NCBI RefSeq assembly: GCF_037120705.1
Contig: NZ_JAWLJU010000002.1
Span: 2,423,501-2,487,500 of the forward strand
Reading direction: 5' to 3'
DNA: 64,000 bases
From: Pseudoalteromonas sp. UG3-2
Lineage (GTDB): Bacteria; Pseudomonadota; Gammaproteobacteria; Enterobacterales; Alteromonadaceae
The position numbers were made by a program, and so were the translations under genes. Of the stretch, positions 7,443 to 14,951 are shown piece after piece. Numbering within the stretch: position 1 is the stretch's first letter; each line of letters starts with the position of its first letter. The notes below the pieces were generated by a model. It ran no database searches. It worked only from the letters and a program-made list of their open reading frames with translations, and was not told the DNA's origin.

Positions 7443-8180
7443 TCCAAGGGCCTGCTTGGTTTTCTTTTTTACCGAGCGCCAGTGCGTCATTGGTTGTTTG
7501 GGCGCGCGTGCTATCAAGGCTGCAAAGTCAATCTCTGGCGTGTCCACTTCCCCTTGGTGGGCTAAGATCACTGAGTGTGGCTGGAGCTGTTGCACCTTGT
7601 GTAATGATTGGCGATACAGTCGCGGATAAAAAACCGGAAATGGCGCGATAAACTGGCCTTTGACCTTTACCATTAAGTCGGCGACATAGATGCGTTTGCT
7701 AGGCATATGTAGTAGGCTCAAATCACGGTCGGTATGGCCTGGGGTATGTATGGCCAGCCACTCATCAAAGCCGGGCAGGGTATCACCATCGGCGAGGAAA
7801 TAGTCTGCAACGAGCTTACGCGGGTACCAGAGGTTGCGCTTCGCTTTGCGTTTTCTCCCGGCTACCCATAATGCTAAAGCCATGTCTGACAGGTGCATCA
7901 TGATGCCATCAAGTCCTTGATACCACTGGCTAGGTGCATTGGCTGTGGCAATTTTGGCTGCGGTTAACTGGCGTAGTGCGTGCGCTCCCCCAGCATGATC
8001 AGGGTGCATGTGCGTAACCACTATTAGGGCTAAATCCGTGATAGGGCGGTTTAACTGCTTTATATAATCACATACTAAAGTGACATCGGCACGGCAGCAG
8101 CCATCGAGCAGTAAGAGTTGGTGTTGATACTCAACCAAGTAAATGCTTTGAATGTAGCCTTCTAGTACATGTAGTTTCAT
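7431..8180 (-). CDS. MBL-fold metallo-hydrolase
   Basis: A 249-residue metallo-beta-lactamase-fold hydrolase. The metal motif is THMHPDHAGG, with His57, His59, Asp61 and His62; further ligand positions fit HTPGHTDRD and VADLMVKV, and HQGEVD near the C-terminus. A KRKAKRNLWYPRK basic insertion lies around residues 110-125. It is cytosolic, and the substrate is unknown (glyoxalase II-like, lactonase-like and others share this fold). ATG 8180 is preferred because homology-type sequence starts there, though an upstream TTG at 8213 would extend it by 11 residues. Its 3' end overlaps the kynureninase-like gene by 12 nt, tail to tail. Confidence 0.88.
   Translation of the reverse strand: MKLHVLEGYIQSIYLVEYQHQLLLLDGCCRADVTLVCDYIKQLNRPITDLALIVVTHMHPDHAGGAHALRQLTAAKIATANAPSQWYQGLDGIMMHLSDMALALWVAGRKRKAKRNLWYPRKLVADYFLADGDTLPGFDEWLAIHTPGHTDRDLSLLHMPSKRIYVADLMVKVKGQFIAPFPVFYPRLYRQSLHKVQQLQPHSVILAHQGEVDTPEIDFAALIARAPKQPMTHWRSVKKKTKQALGLGR
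7444..7470 (+). terminator. Rho-independent terminator after the kynureninase-like gene
   Basis: CCAAG (7444-7448), six-base loop, CTTGG (7455-7459), then TTTTCTTTTTT. It sits 2 nt after the plus-strand stop and within the last codons of the convergent MBL gene. The short stem makes it moderate. Confidence 0.5.
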
Positions 8181-8270
8181 TCGGGACGGTGTTTTAACTA
8201 ACAGAAGAACCAATTTAGCACAGCTCGATGTGGTCTGACCAGAGTGTGGGGGAAGGTAAATTTTGGCAAT

Positions 8271-8295
8271 AAAAAAACCGCCATAATAGCGGTTT
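8271..8295 (-). terminator. Rho-independent terminator of the serine tRNA unit
   Basis: AAACCGC / GCGGTTT stem (8275-8281 and 8289-8295), 7-base loop, followed on the minus strand by seven T. It lies 14 nt beyond the CCA of the second tRNA. Confidence 0.85.
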
Positions 8296-8308
8296 CTTTA
8301 CAAAGAAA

Positions 8309-8401
8309 TGGCGGAGGGGGAGGGATTCGAACCCTCGATAGGGCTACAAACCCTATACTCCCTTAGCAGGGGAGCGCCTTCAGCCACTCGGCCACCTCTC
8401 C
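8309..8401 (-). tRNA. tRNA-Ser (GCU)
   Basis: A 93-nt class II tRNA with encoded CCA (8309-8311). The anticodon loop CCTGCTAAG gives GCU and reads AGC/AGU codons. It has the long variable arm typical of serine, the D-arm GGCCGAGTGG, and T-loop TTCGAAT with GAGGG/CCCTC stem. The acceptor stem GGAGAGG/CCCCTCC has an A5-C68 mismatch; Escherichia coli tRNA-Ser(GCU) has A-U there. It is the downstream member of a two-tRNA transcript. Confidence 0.95.
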
Positions 8402-8421
8402 GACGCAATACTTTTTAAAAA

Positions 8422-8512
8422 TGGCGGAGAGATAGGGATTTGAACCCTAGATACGCTATTAACGTATGCCGGTTTTCAAGACCGGTGCTTTCAACCACTC
8501 AGCCATCTCTCC
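8422..8512 (-). tRNA. tRNA-Ser (UGA)
   Basis: A 91-nt class II tRNA with encoded CCA (8422-8424). The anticodon stem-loop CCGGTCTTGAAAACCGG gives UGA, reading UCN codons. It has a long variable arm and T-loop TTCAAAT; the acceptor stem GGAGAGA/TCTCTCC is fully paired. It is the promoter-proximal member; the GCU tRNA follows after a 20-nt spacer. Confidence 0.96.
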
Positions 8513-8522
8513 ATGGGCAAAG

Positions 8523-8551
8523 ATAATACTCAGCCAATTCGGCGCTGTAAA
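8523..8551 (-). promoter_or_regulatory. Promoter of the serine tRNA pair
   Basis: Minus strand TTTACA (8546-8551), 17-nt spacer, TATTAT (8523-8528). Transcription would begin only a few bases before the mature 5' end of tRNA-Ser(UGA) at 8512. Near-consensus. Confidence 0.7.
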
Positions 8552-8701
8552 CCGTTTTTAAACCGTTTGCTTAAAAAATACTCGAAAAGGCGGTTTTTTT
8601 TAAAATACGGCTAAAAATGAGCGCTTTGTATGACAGTCGAAGGAAAAACAGTGGTGGAACAGATGCTTTTATGCTCTATTGAGCACAGTGGAGGGAACAG
8701 C

Positions 8702-8727
8702 AGCATGGCGGGTTGGGGCGCCATGCT
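8702..8727. other. Stem-loop downstream of the 47-aa small ORF
   Basis: Perfect 9-bp inverted repeat AGCATGGCG / CGCCATGCT with an 8-base loop, starting 11 nt beyond the small-ORF stop. No T tract follows on the minus strand, so it may be a transcript-stabilising 3' hairpin or a weak terminator. Confidence 0.4.
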
Positions 8728-8737
8728 CTGTGCAGAC

Positions 8738-8881
8738 TTACTTATACATAATCACGTCTTTAAGTGCCAAATGCTGAGCACATAAGGTGAGCCATTTGCT
8801 CCAGTTAAAACGGCGCTTAGATGGCCCAGTGGTATTAAACGTATTTTGTGAAGGGCTGCAAGGCGCAGCTGAATTAAGCAT
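8738..8881 (-). CDS. Small hypothetical protein, 47 aa
   Basis: A short ORF inside an otherwise gene-free 650-bp gap. Support: AGGAG ends 6 nt before the ATG (minus strand), the stop is followed by a clear stem-loop, and the composition is protein-like. The product starts MLNSAAPCSPSQNTFN, continues with a basic patch GPSKRRFNWSKWLTL around residues 19-33, and ends HLALKDVIMYK. It has two Trp and two Cys, no signal peptide and no full membrane helix; the second half could be an amphipathic helix. I recognise no family. The 8882-9164 region upstream could carry its promoter. It could be a spurious ORF; conservation of the reading frame would settle it. Confidence 0.5.
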   Translation of the reverse strand: MLNSAAPCSPSQNTFNTTGPSKRRFNWSKWLTLCAQHLALKDVIMYK

Positions 8882-9164
8882 GTCTGACTCCTAACTGGTT
8901 TAATTGAAAACAAGGCTATTTTGCCGCCAAATTGATTAAATTAACAACGATAAAAAGTATCTCTTTCGCATTAGTTTTTCTTATCAATTAATGTGTGGTT
9001 AAGCTTTGTCTTGGTGTTTTAAATGAATAGGTATTCACTTTTTTATCTTGTGTTTATCTTTATAAGGTTAATAAAATCATGGTTTTATATGGGGTTGTTT
9101 GAATTCAGTGCTTTTGGGTTGGTTTTTTATTCATATAAAATGATTTTTTGCTTTTGGGGTTTTT
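8882..9164. other. AT-rich intergenic region
   Basis: This 283-bp stretch between the divergent small ORF and the lipid-kinase gene is markedly AT-rich with T-rich runs on the plus strand (9080-9160). I see no ORF with a ribosome site, no clear sigma70 pair and no RNA gene. It presumably holds both divergent promoters, and its composition could attract H-NS-like proteins. Confidence 0.4.
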
Positions 9165-10019
9165 ATGTTGGTGGTTGTTAATCCACTTGCTGGGCCTGCT
9201 GCGGCGCAGCATATTGCTTGGTTAGAACAACAAATAAAACGAAAAAAATGCTCGGTGAAGTGGCTTTATAGCAGCGGAAATTATGCTTCTGATTGCTCGA
9301 TAGTTGCTAAATTAGCGACAACAGAAGATACCGTGGTGGTCATTGGTGGTGATGGCACCCTAAACTTAGTCATCAATGCCGTAGCGAACTTAGCGTGTGA
9401 CATTGCGCTACTGCCAGCTGGGACCGGCAATGACTTTGCAAGGCAGTTTCAGTATAGCACTGAGCAATGGCGCAACAGTGTGTTTTCATCACACACAATG
9501 GCGATTGACCTAGGCCGCGTAAACCAACATTGGTTTGTTAATATCGCAGGCGTTGGTTTTAATGCCCATGTGGTAAGTAAACTTCAGCAGGGCAAGCGGT
9601 TGGGCCGATTAAGCTACACTTTGGCGGGATTAACTGCGCTGTGGAGTGCCAAAACAATGCGGCTAGAGCATTCGGATTGGCCACAGCAGGGCATGATGCT
9701 ATTAGCCGCCAATGGTAAGCACTTTGCTGCGGGTCTGACACCTGCACCGATGGCATCGATTGCTGATGGTCAACTGGAGTTAATCTGGTTCACACCCAGA
9801 ACCATGTGGCAACGAGTTGGCTTATTTGCAGCCATGTTGCTTGGCCGTCATATGAAGGTTACAAATGTTTATCATCAGCCAATGCGCCATTTTGAAGTAA
9901 GTGAACCTGGTTTACCGGTGGAGGCAGATGGAGAAATCGTTGCAACAACTCCAGTGGAGATCCGTTGCTATGCCGGACAAATACGCATAAAAAAAGCGCC
10001 ATCAATAAATGGCGCTTGA
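9165..10019 (+). CDS. Diacylglycerol/lipid kinase family protein (YegS/BmrU-like)
   Basis: A 284-residue protein of the DAGK catalytic-domain family. It has VVVNPLAG at the N-terminus, the nucleotide-binding GGDGTLN at residues 61-67, LLPAGTGNDFAR around residues 82-93, and the C-terminal EADGE block near 263-267. It likely phosphorylates a lipid or sphingoid-type alcohol at the inner membrane face; the substrate is unknown. Monocistronic, with a T-rich leader and weak GGGG ribosome site. The last codons coincide with the terminator hairpin of the convergent EamA gene. Confidence 0.9.
   Translation: MLVVVNPLAGPAAAQHIAWLEQQIKRKKCSVKWLYSSGNYASDCSIVAKLATTEDTVVVIGGDGTLNLVINAVANLACDIALLPAGTGNDFARQFQYSTEQWRNSVFSSHTMAIDLGRVNQHWFVNIAGVGFNAHVVSKLQQGKRLGRLSYTLAGLTALWSAKTMRLEHSDWPQQGMMLLAANGKHFAAGLTPAPMASIADGQLELIWFTPRTMWQRVGLFAAMLLGRHMKVTNVYHQPMRHFEVSEPGLPVEADGEIVATTPVEIRCYAGQIRIKKAPSINGA
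9989..10017 (-). terminator. Rho-independent terminator of the EamA transporter gene
   Basis: AAGCGCCAT / ATGGCGCTT stem (9994-10002, 10009-10017), 6-base loop, followed on the minus strand by seven T. It overlaps the final codons of the plus-strand lipid kinase. Confidence 0.85.
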
Positions 10020-10049
10020 AGAGTAAGAAGCTAAAGCATTGGTAAGACT

Positions 10050-10964
10050 TCAACTTCTAACTGGGGACCGTAACGACAACCAAGCGGCAATACGCTCAAG
10101 GGGTGTCAGCACAATGGCGTTACCCACCACAACCAGCAAAAAGCCGATGAAGGTATTTTGTTGCCACTGAAATCCTTCAAAAATAGTACTTAAAATCACT
10201 GCCACAAAAGGGAATAACACAATGAGATAACTGGCTTTCTCTGGGCCAATGTTTTTCAGTAAAGAAAAATAGCAAGCAAATGCGATCACCGTGCCAAAGA
10301 CGCTTAAATACACCAGTGACCACCAGTAAGAGGCTGGCGCAGCATTAATAAACTGGTGTTCGCTCAGCGCAATATAGCCTGCTAGCATCACTGTGCTATA
10401 CAGCATGCCCCAAGCGTTACCTGCCATTATATTAATTTGGCGATTGGAGTTACGAACACTCACCATATTGCCAAGTGAGGCAATCACTGTACCTATTAAC
10501 GCTAATGATAACCCGAGTACTGCACTGCTGCGCAAATCAAATGCGACCAAGTCCTGCCAAAACAAGCTGATTATCCCCCCAGTGCCAAGGGCGGCACCAA
10601 AATAAATGCGTTTGGCAATTGGCTTGGCGAAAAACAACTTGGTATTAATAATATTCACCACCAGTAGGAGCGAGAAGGCGATGGAAGCCATGGCTGAGGT
10701 TAAGTGCGCTTGAGCCCAGTACAAAAATAGGTAATTGGCACCAAAGTTACAAATGGCAAGCAACACAAAAAAGCCATGATCGGTCAGTGAAAACTTCATA
10801 TCGACGCGTTTGTATAAAACCAGCATCCACATACAGATGGCCGCGAGACCAAAGCGATAAAATAGTGAAACAAACTCATTGACACTGCCGAGTTGATATT
10901 CGATGGCAAGCCAGGTCGATCCCCAGATCAATACCGTTATGGTGTACAGAAAAAGATTTTGCAT
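10050..10964 (-). CDS. EamA/DMT-family transporter
   Basis: A 304-residue inner-membrane protein with about ten hydrophobic helices arranged as two EamA repeats (first starting LFLYTITVLIWGSTWLAIEYQLG, second after about residue 150). WGSTW near the N-terminus and the PEKASYLIVLFPFVAVILSTIFEGF block are typical of drug/metabolite exporters such as RhtA/YdcZ relatives; the substrate is unknown. It is divergent from a MocR-type PLP regulator, with a palindrome in between, a common pairing in which the regulator controls the transporter. Confidence 0.92.
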   Translation of the reverse strand: MQNLFLYTITVLIWGSTWLAIEYQLGSVNEFVSLFYRFGLAAICMWMLVLYKRVDMKFSLTDHGFFVLLAICNFGANYLFLYWAQAHLTSAMASIAFSLLLVVNIINTKLFFAKPIAKRIYFGAALGTGGIISLFWQDLVAFDLRSSAVLGLSLALIGTVIASLGNMVSVRNSNRQINIMAGNAWGMLYSTVMLAGYIALSEHQFINAAPASYWWSLVYLSVFGTVIAFACYFSLLKNIGPEKASYLIVLFPFVAVILSTIFEGFQWQQNTFIGFLLVVVGNAIVLTPLERIAAWLSLRSPVRS

Positions 10965-11018
10965 GACAGACGCTCAAGGTTAAAACAATGCTAGAAGTGG
11001 GTAGTCTACGCTGTTATT

Positions 11019-11037
11019 CTGTATATGCTATATACAG
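11019..11037. promoter_or_regulatory. Palindrome between eamA-like and mocR-like genes, candidate operator
   Basis: CTGTATAT-GCT-ATATACAG is a perfect 8-3-8 inverted repeat, and a further TATACAG half-site lies at 11056-11062, 25 nt after the previous copy. MocR/PdxR-type regulators bind repeated half-sites in divergent promoters, so this probably serves both genes. Confidence 0.55.
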
Positions 11038-11073
11038 AAATTGCTAATTTTAACCTATACAGATTTAATGCTT

Positions 11074-12528
11074 ATGAGTACCGTAATTCAGCGCCAAGAT
11101 GCCAGCTATTTATATCAACAAGTGATTCAAATGATATTAACCATGGTAGAACAAAAATCTCTGTTGCCAGGCGAAAAGCTGCCGTCGCTGCGCACCATGG
11201 CGCACAACCTCAATGTCAGCGTACCTACCGTTAAGCAGGCTTATCAGTTACTGGAAGCCCAAGGGTGGGTGGTGGCACGAGAAAAGTCAGGTTACTTTCT
11301 TAGCACTCGCCGTGAAGCCAATGTTTATCCGAAGCGCACCCAATTACCTAATAAACCGGTGGTGGTAAATAAACAAGCGCTGATTGAGCAGGTTTACAGC
11401 GGTATTCATCAGCCACACACAGTGCCGCTGGGTATTGCTAACCCCATTGCGGTGGCTGGTACAGAGCAAGTATTGGCCAAGTTAATGCGCAGAGCCATGA
11501 AGCAGGCCGGTCATGAGCTGATTAACTATGGTCCTATGGATGGCTTGGAAAGCCTAAAAAAACAGATTGTACGTCGTTACTTAGATATGGGCCTGGCCAT
11601 TGATATGGCGGAATTAGTGATCACCAATGGCGCTCAAGAAGCCTTAGCAATCGCGCTGCAAGCGGTGACTACTAAGGGCGATGTCGTGGCGGTTGAATCA
11701 CCTTGCTATTTTGGCATTGTTGAGCTGGTTGAGAGCTTGGGTCTTCAGGCCATTGAGATCCCAGTGTGTCATGATGATGGTATTTGGCTGGAAGACCTGG
11801 AAAAAGCACTGGATCAGCATGATATTCGTGCTTGTGTGTTTTCTACCAGCATTAATAATCCCTTAGGTAGCTTTATGCCCGATAGCCGCCGCGCTGAATT
11901 AGTTGCGCTGCTGGAATCTCGCGATGTGGTACTGATTGAAGACGATGTCTATGGAGACTTGTACTTTACTGAGCAACGCGGCATTCCTGCCCAAGCGTTT
12001 AGTCGCAAAGGCATGGTGATCACCTGCTCTTCCTTTTCAAAAACAGCAGCACCAAGCTACCGTGTCGGCTGGATGGTAGCAGGGCAGTTTGTGGCTAAGG
12101 CGAAGCGTATCAAGCGTGCGTTAAGTTGTTCTTCATCGCTGATGAATCAGTGGGCGTTAGCTGAGTTCCTCAGCTCGGGTGGCTATGAGCGTCACTTAAA
12201 GCTAGTACGTAAGCGCTTAATGGAAAACCGGGACCGTATGGTGCAAACGGTGCGTCAAGCATTCACAGACGACATACGGGTTAGCCGGCCGCAAGGAGGG
12301 TGCGTACTGTGGCTGGATCTGGGGAAGCAAGTGAGTGGAGCGGCATTATTTCAACGGGCACTGGAAAACGGCATTAGCATTACTCCTGGCACCTTGTTTA
12401 GCGCCAGTAACCGATATCAGCACTGTATTAGAATTAGCTATGGATTACCGTGGAGCAGTGACGTAGAGCAGGCAGTTTATCAATTAGGCAGGCTGACGAC
12501 AGAGCTTAAAAACGCCAGTGGACGCTAA
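11074..12528 (+). CDS. MocR-type regulator (GntR HTH fused to PLP aminotransferase)
   Basis: About 484 residues: an N-terminal GntR winged HTH (LYQQVIQMILTMVEQKSLLPGEKLPSLRTMAHNLNVSVPTVKQAYQLLEAQGWV) joined to an aminotransferase class I/II domain. The PLP lysine is Lys323 in CSSFSKTAAPSYRVGW; NNPLGS, EDDVYGDLYF and the C-terminal RISYGLPW are family blocks. MocR proteins act as PLP-sensing regulators rather than transaminases. An in-frame TTG at 11041 and an ATG at 11068 also exist; the HTH fits ATG 11074. It presumably regulates itself and the divergent EamA gene. Confidence 0.93.
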   Translation: MSTVIQRQDASYLYQQVIQMILTMVEQKSLLPGEKLPSLRTMAHNLNVSVPTVKQAYQLLEAQGWVVAREKSGYFLSTRREANVYPKRTQLPNKPVVVNKQALIEQVYSGIHQPHTVPLGIANPIAVAGTEQVLAKLMRRAMKQAGHELINYGPMDGLESLKKQIVRRYLDMGLAIDMAELVITNGAQEALAIALQAVTTKGDVVAVESPCYFGIVELVESLGLQAIEIPVCHDDGIWLEDLEKALDQHDIRACVFSTSINNPLGSFMPDSRRAELVALLESRDVVLIEDDVYGDLYFTEQRGIPAQAFSRKGMVITCSSFSKTAAPSYRVGWMVAGQFVAKAKRIKRALSCSSSLMNQWALAEFLSSGGYERHLKLVRKRLMENRDRMVQTVRQAFTDDIRVSRPQGGCVLWLDLGKQVSGAALFQRALENGISITPGTLFSASNRYQHCIRISYGLPWSSDVEQAVYQLGRLTTELKNASGR

Positions 12529-12543
12529 TAGCATGCACTGGCG
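12508..12543 (-). terminator. Rho-independent terminator of the DUF2884 gene
   Basis: On the minus strand CGCCAGTG, 15-base loop, CACTGGCG, then TTTTT (12508-12512). It lies 20 nt after the DUF2884 stop and extends into the last codons of the convergent MocR gene. Confidence 0.7.
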
Positions 12544-12562
12544 GTGAGCAGAGGGTTATCCT

Positions 12563-13348
12563 TTATTTAAAACGAAACAGTTGAAAATTAGACATTTCTG
12601 GTACCGCTTTGGCAACCATTGCTTCACTGTGAGCGATTTTTTCGAAGTCACCACACAGGGCATTGGCTTTTGCTTCGATGGCTTCGGCTTGGTGTTCAAC
12701 TTTGCTTTCAATTTGCTGAGCAAAGTTCGTCATGCGCTTTTCGAAGTTGCCCATGTCGCCATTGGCATCAGACATCTCATTACCTAGTGCCACTAAAATA
12801 CTGCCGATAGATTGCATCATGGCCTCTTCCATGGCTTCTTCAATTTTCTCTTCAAATTGACCGTTGAAGTTCTGACCAAAGTCTTCGAAGGTTTGTTTTC
12901 CCATCACAAAGGCACCCTGTTGATAAAAGGTGCGATGTACTTCACTTTCTAAGTCGGCAATCACCGCATGAATATTGTCTAAGCTATTTAGGTTAAATGC
13001 TTGCGCCACCTCATCTAACGCGACACCGGCCAGTTTAATGCCTTCAAAAGCGATGTCGGCCACTTGCGGTAAGCGACCACGTAACTGGTCACCGTATTGA
13101 CTCAACTGCGCTTGCTGCTCAGCCGTTAAATTGACTTTTTCGCCATTGATGGTCAGCTCACCGTATTGTGTGATAGCGGCGGTATTATCTCTGGCAGTGG
13201 TAATGGTAAGGTGGTTGGGCGTAATTTTTACGTCGTTTTGAAACTCGACTTCACAGTTGTCACCGCTAAATGTGATGTGATTCTTTTGGTGTGCCATAGC
13301 GGTGCTGCTGATCATGGTTGCAGCGCTTAACAATAAAACTTTATACAT
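12563..13348 (-). CDS. DUF2884 (YggN-like) exported protein
   Basis: A 261-residue periplasmic protein with a signal peptide (residues 1-19, cleavage after TAMA). The N-terminal half matches the YggN/DUF2884 pattern (CEVEFQNDVKITPNHL, YGELTINGEKVNLTAEQQAQL, then a helical region). The C-terminal half is charged and coiled-coil-like (EEKIEEAMEEAMMQS, KRMTNFAQQIESKVEHQAEAIEAKANALCGD). Two cysteines (residues 32 and about 235) could form a disulfide. Function of the family is unknown. Single gene with its own terminator. Confidence 0.85.
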   Translation of the reverse strand: MYKVLLLSAATMISSTAMAHQKNHITFSGDNCEVEFQNDVKITPNHLTITTARDNTAAITQYGELTINGEKVNLTAEQQAQLSQYGDQLRGRLPQVADIAFEGIKLAGVALDEVAQAFNLNSLDNIHAVIADLESEVHRTFYQQGAFVMGKQTFEDFGQNFNGQFEEKIEEAMEEAMMQSIGSILVALGNEMSDANGDMGNFEKRMTNFAQQIESKVEHQAEAIEAKANALCGDFEKIAHSEAMVAKAVPEMSNFQLFRFK

Positions 13349-13589
13349 GGTTTATCCCCTTTACTCTTGATTACGATAAGAAATAAAACAAGAACAGTGC
13401 CAACAATTAAAGTTCATATAAAACAGTGTGTTGAGGTTTTTTGGGGATATAGGTAAAAGAAAAGCGATGAGTAAAATGACGATTATTTGGTGAGATTCCG
13501 CACTATTTTTAAGAGGATAAATAAAATTTATTGTCATGATAAAAAACTCTCACTTTTCAGATCGTGATTTTAGCGCTAAATAGTGATCT

Positions 13590-13605
13590 TGAGAGTTCGC
13601 TCTCA
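13590..13605 (+). other. Small UUCG-capped hairpin in the leader of the PA3496-like gene
   Basis: TGAGAG-TTCG-CTCTCA with a stable tetraloop, followed by TCATTTTTAA, 32 nt before the GTG start. It could be a leader attenuator or a structured 5' UTR; evidence is only the fold. Confidence 0.3.
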
Positions 13606-13637
13606 TCATTTTTAATTCAATATTTTTGGAGTGAGTT

Positions 13638-13823
13638 GTGGGTAAGACATTTTCTTACGATGCCCTTGATGATGACTTTGCAGATGATGAGTTTAAAAAG
13701 CTTGGGCGTAACCAGCATGACAAACAAAAGCGTAAAATTAAACGCAAGCTAGATGACTACCTAGAGCAAAAACGCTTACGCAGAAATTTAGGTGACGATG
13801 ACTTCGATTACCTAGACGACTAG
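13638..13823 (+). CDS. PA3496-family-like small protein
   Basis: A 61-residue protein, acidic at both ends (YDALDDDFADDEF and GDDDFDYLDD) with a basic helical centre (HDKQKRKIKRKLDDYLEQKRLRRNL). This pattern fits the PA3496 family of small proteins described as putative envelope-integrity factors; no transmembrane segment is present. The start is GTG at 13638 with GGAG 6-9 nt upstream. Family assignment is by pattern and size, so moderate. Confidence 0.7.
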   Translation: MGKTFSYDALDDDFADDEFKKLGRNQHDKQKRKIKRKLDDYLEQKRLRRNLGDDDFDYLDD

Positions 13824-13930
13824 TGATCTTAGTTACCTATAAGCTGTGGCGATGACGACAGGTTATTATGCAATTCGGCTTATGGTTTCAGCCATTTACC
13901 AGCCGTATATGGTGGTGGGTGCCTGAGAAT

Positions 13931-13955
13931 AAACAGCCGCGTTATGCGGCTGTTT
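13931..13955. terminator. Bidirectional stem-loop between PA3496-like gene and cytochrome c' gene
   Basis: AAACAGCCGC / GCGGCTGTTT, a perfect 10-bp stem with a 5-base loop, between two convergent genes. T tracts are short on both strands (TTT), so efficiency is uncertain. Confidence 0.6.
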
Positions 13956-13970
13956 GGTATGATAATGTTA

Positions 13971-14417
13971 TTAGTCTTTGAATGACTTATGGCAGTCTTT
14001 ACAGCCCTTTGCCCAATCACGGAATGCTGGCGCAATTTGTTTTTTATCACCACTTTGAGCGGCAACCGCAAGCGCTTGAGCGTATTCGGCAAATTGCGAA
14101 GCTTTGCTGTCGAACGTGGCTTTATCTTGCCAAATAGCAGGTAAGGCGTCGGTATCGCCCTTATCTGAACCTGTGATAAATGCTTCCCATGGCATTTGCG
14201 AAAGTTGTGCTGCGTTTTCTGCGCGCTGCTTAAACACTTCGGCATCAAACGGTACTTTACCCTTTAGCATGTCGCCCATATTACCAATCTGAAAACGGAT
14301 CAATTGGAAAGAAGCTTTGCGATACTCAATGGCGTCCTCGGCAGATTCAAACATCGGATTCGCTTGTACGCTTGCTGCTAGGCAGCTTAATAGTGTGACG
14401 GTGATGAATTTTTTCAT
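13971..14417 (-). CDS. Cytochrome c' family protein
   Basis: A 148-residue periplasmic class II cytochrome: signal peptide (residues 1-19, cleavage near VQA), then a four-helix bundle with the C-terminal heme site CKDCHKSF (residues 138-145), typical of cytochrome c'. Blocks EYRKASFQLIRFQIGNMGDMLKGK, QMPWEAF and PAIWQDKATF are family-like. Such proteins bind NO and can protect against nitrosative stress. It lies 60 nt downstream of a DUF2721 gene on the same strand and may be cotranscribed. Confidence 0.92.
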   Translation of the reverse strand: MKKFITVTLLSCLAASVQANPMFESAEDAIEYRKASFQLIRFQIGNMGDMLKGKVPFDAEVFKQRAENAAQLSQMPWEAFITGSDKGDTDALPAIWQDKATFDSKASQFAEYAQALAVAAQSGDKKQIAPAFRDWAKGCKDCHKSFKD

Positions 14418-14477
14418 GAAATACCCTTAATGTTTCCTTATTTTTCAAAATATAAACTGGCTTATACCACCCTAGTA

Positions 14478-14942
14478 TTAACTTTCTATGTCTTTAAAAA
14501 TCATGCCACGGCGCATGCTTCGAGTGGCAAGAAATATTTCCCCTAAGAGCGAAACAAAAGCCCCGATTAACAGGACCATAGCCGCAATAAAACACGATGA
14601 TAGCGTGATCCCAAGAGGCATGCTATAGAGGTGAGACATAAACAACAGCATGACCACGGCACATACTAATAAAGCACTTAATACACTCATACTGAAAGCC
14701 ACGTGAATAAAACGCGAGCGCTTAAGCAACGCCCGCATTTCACGACTAAAATGCATGGTTAAGTCTTCATCTTGTATGGAGTTGAGCTTGCGGTCTAGTA
14801 GCCGTGCTCTGTCGGTGATCCGGGCTAGGCGGTTGGATAGCACCCCCAATGTGGCGGCAATACCGGTGATTAAAAATACCGGGGCGACGGCAGTTTGAAT
14901 AACTTTTGCCATAGTGAGAATGCTCACGACATCGTTTTGCAT
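14478..14942 (-). CDS. DUF2721 family membrane protein
   Basis: A 154-residue inner-membrane protein. An N-terminal amphipathic/hydrophobic segment (VIQTAVAPVFLITGIAATLGVLSNRLARI) precedes a charged region (TDRARLLDRKL) and two strong transmembrane helices (about residues 75-100 and 105-132). This is the DUF2721 architecture; function unknown. GGAGG is 5 nt before the ATG, and the gene begins 9 nt after the redoxin stop, so the two form an operon. Confidence 0.88.
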   Translation of the reverse strand: MQNDVVSILTMAKVIQTAVAPVFLITGIAATLGVLSNRLARITDRARLLDRKLNSIQDEDLTMHFSREMRALLKRSRFIHVAFSMSVLSALLVCAVVMLLFMSHLYSMPLGITLSSCFIAAMVLLIGAFVSLLGEIFLATRSMRRGMIFKDIES

Positions 14943-14951
14943 TATGCCTCC

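Noticed and set aside
13880..14248. 122-residue ORF antisense-frame in the cytochrome c' region
   Set aside because: Same strand but different frame from a well-supported cytochrome c' gene, with no family similarity.
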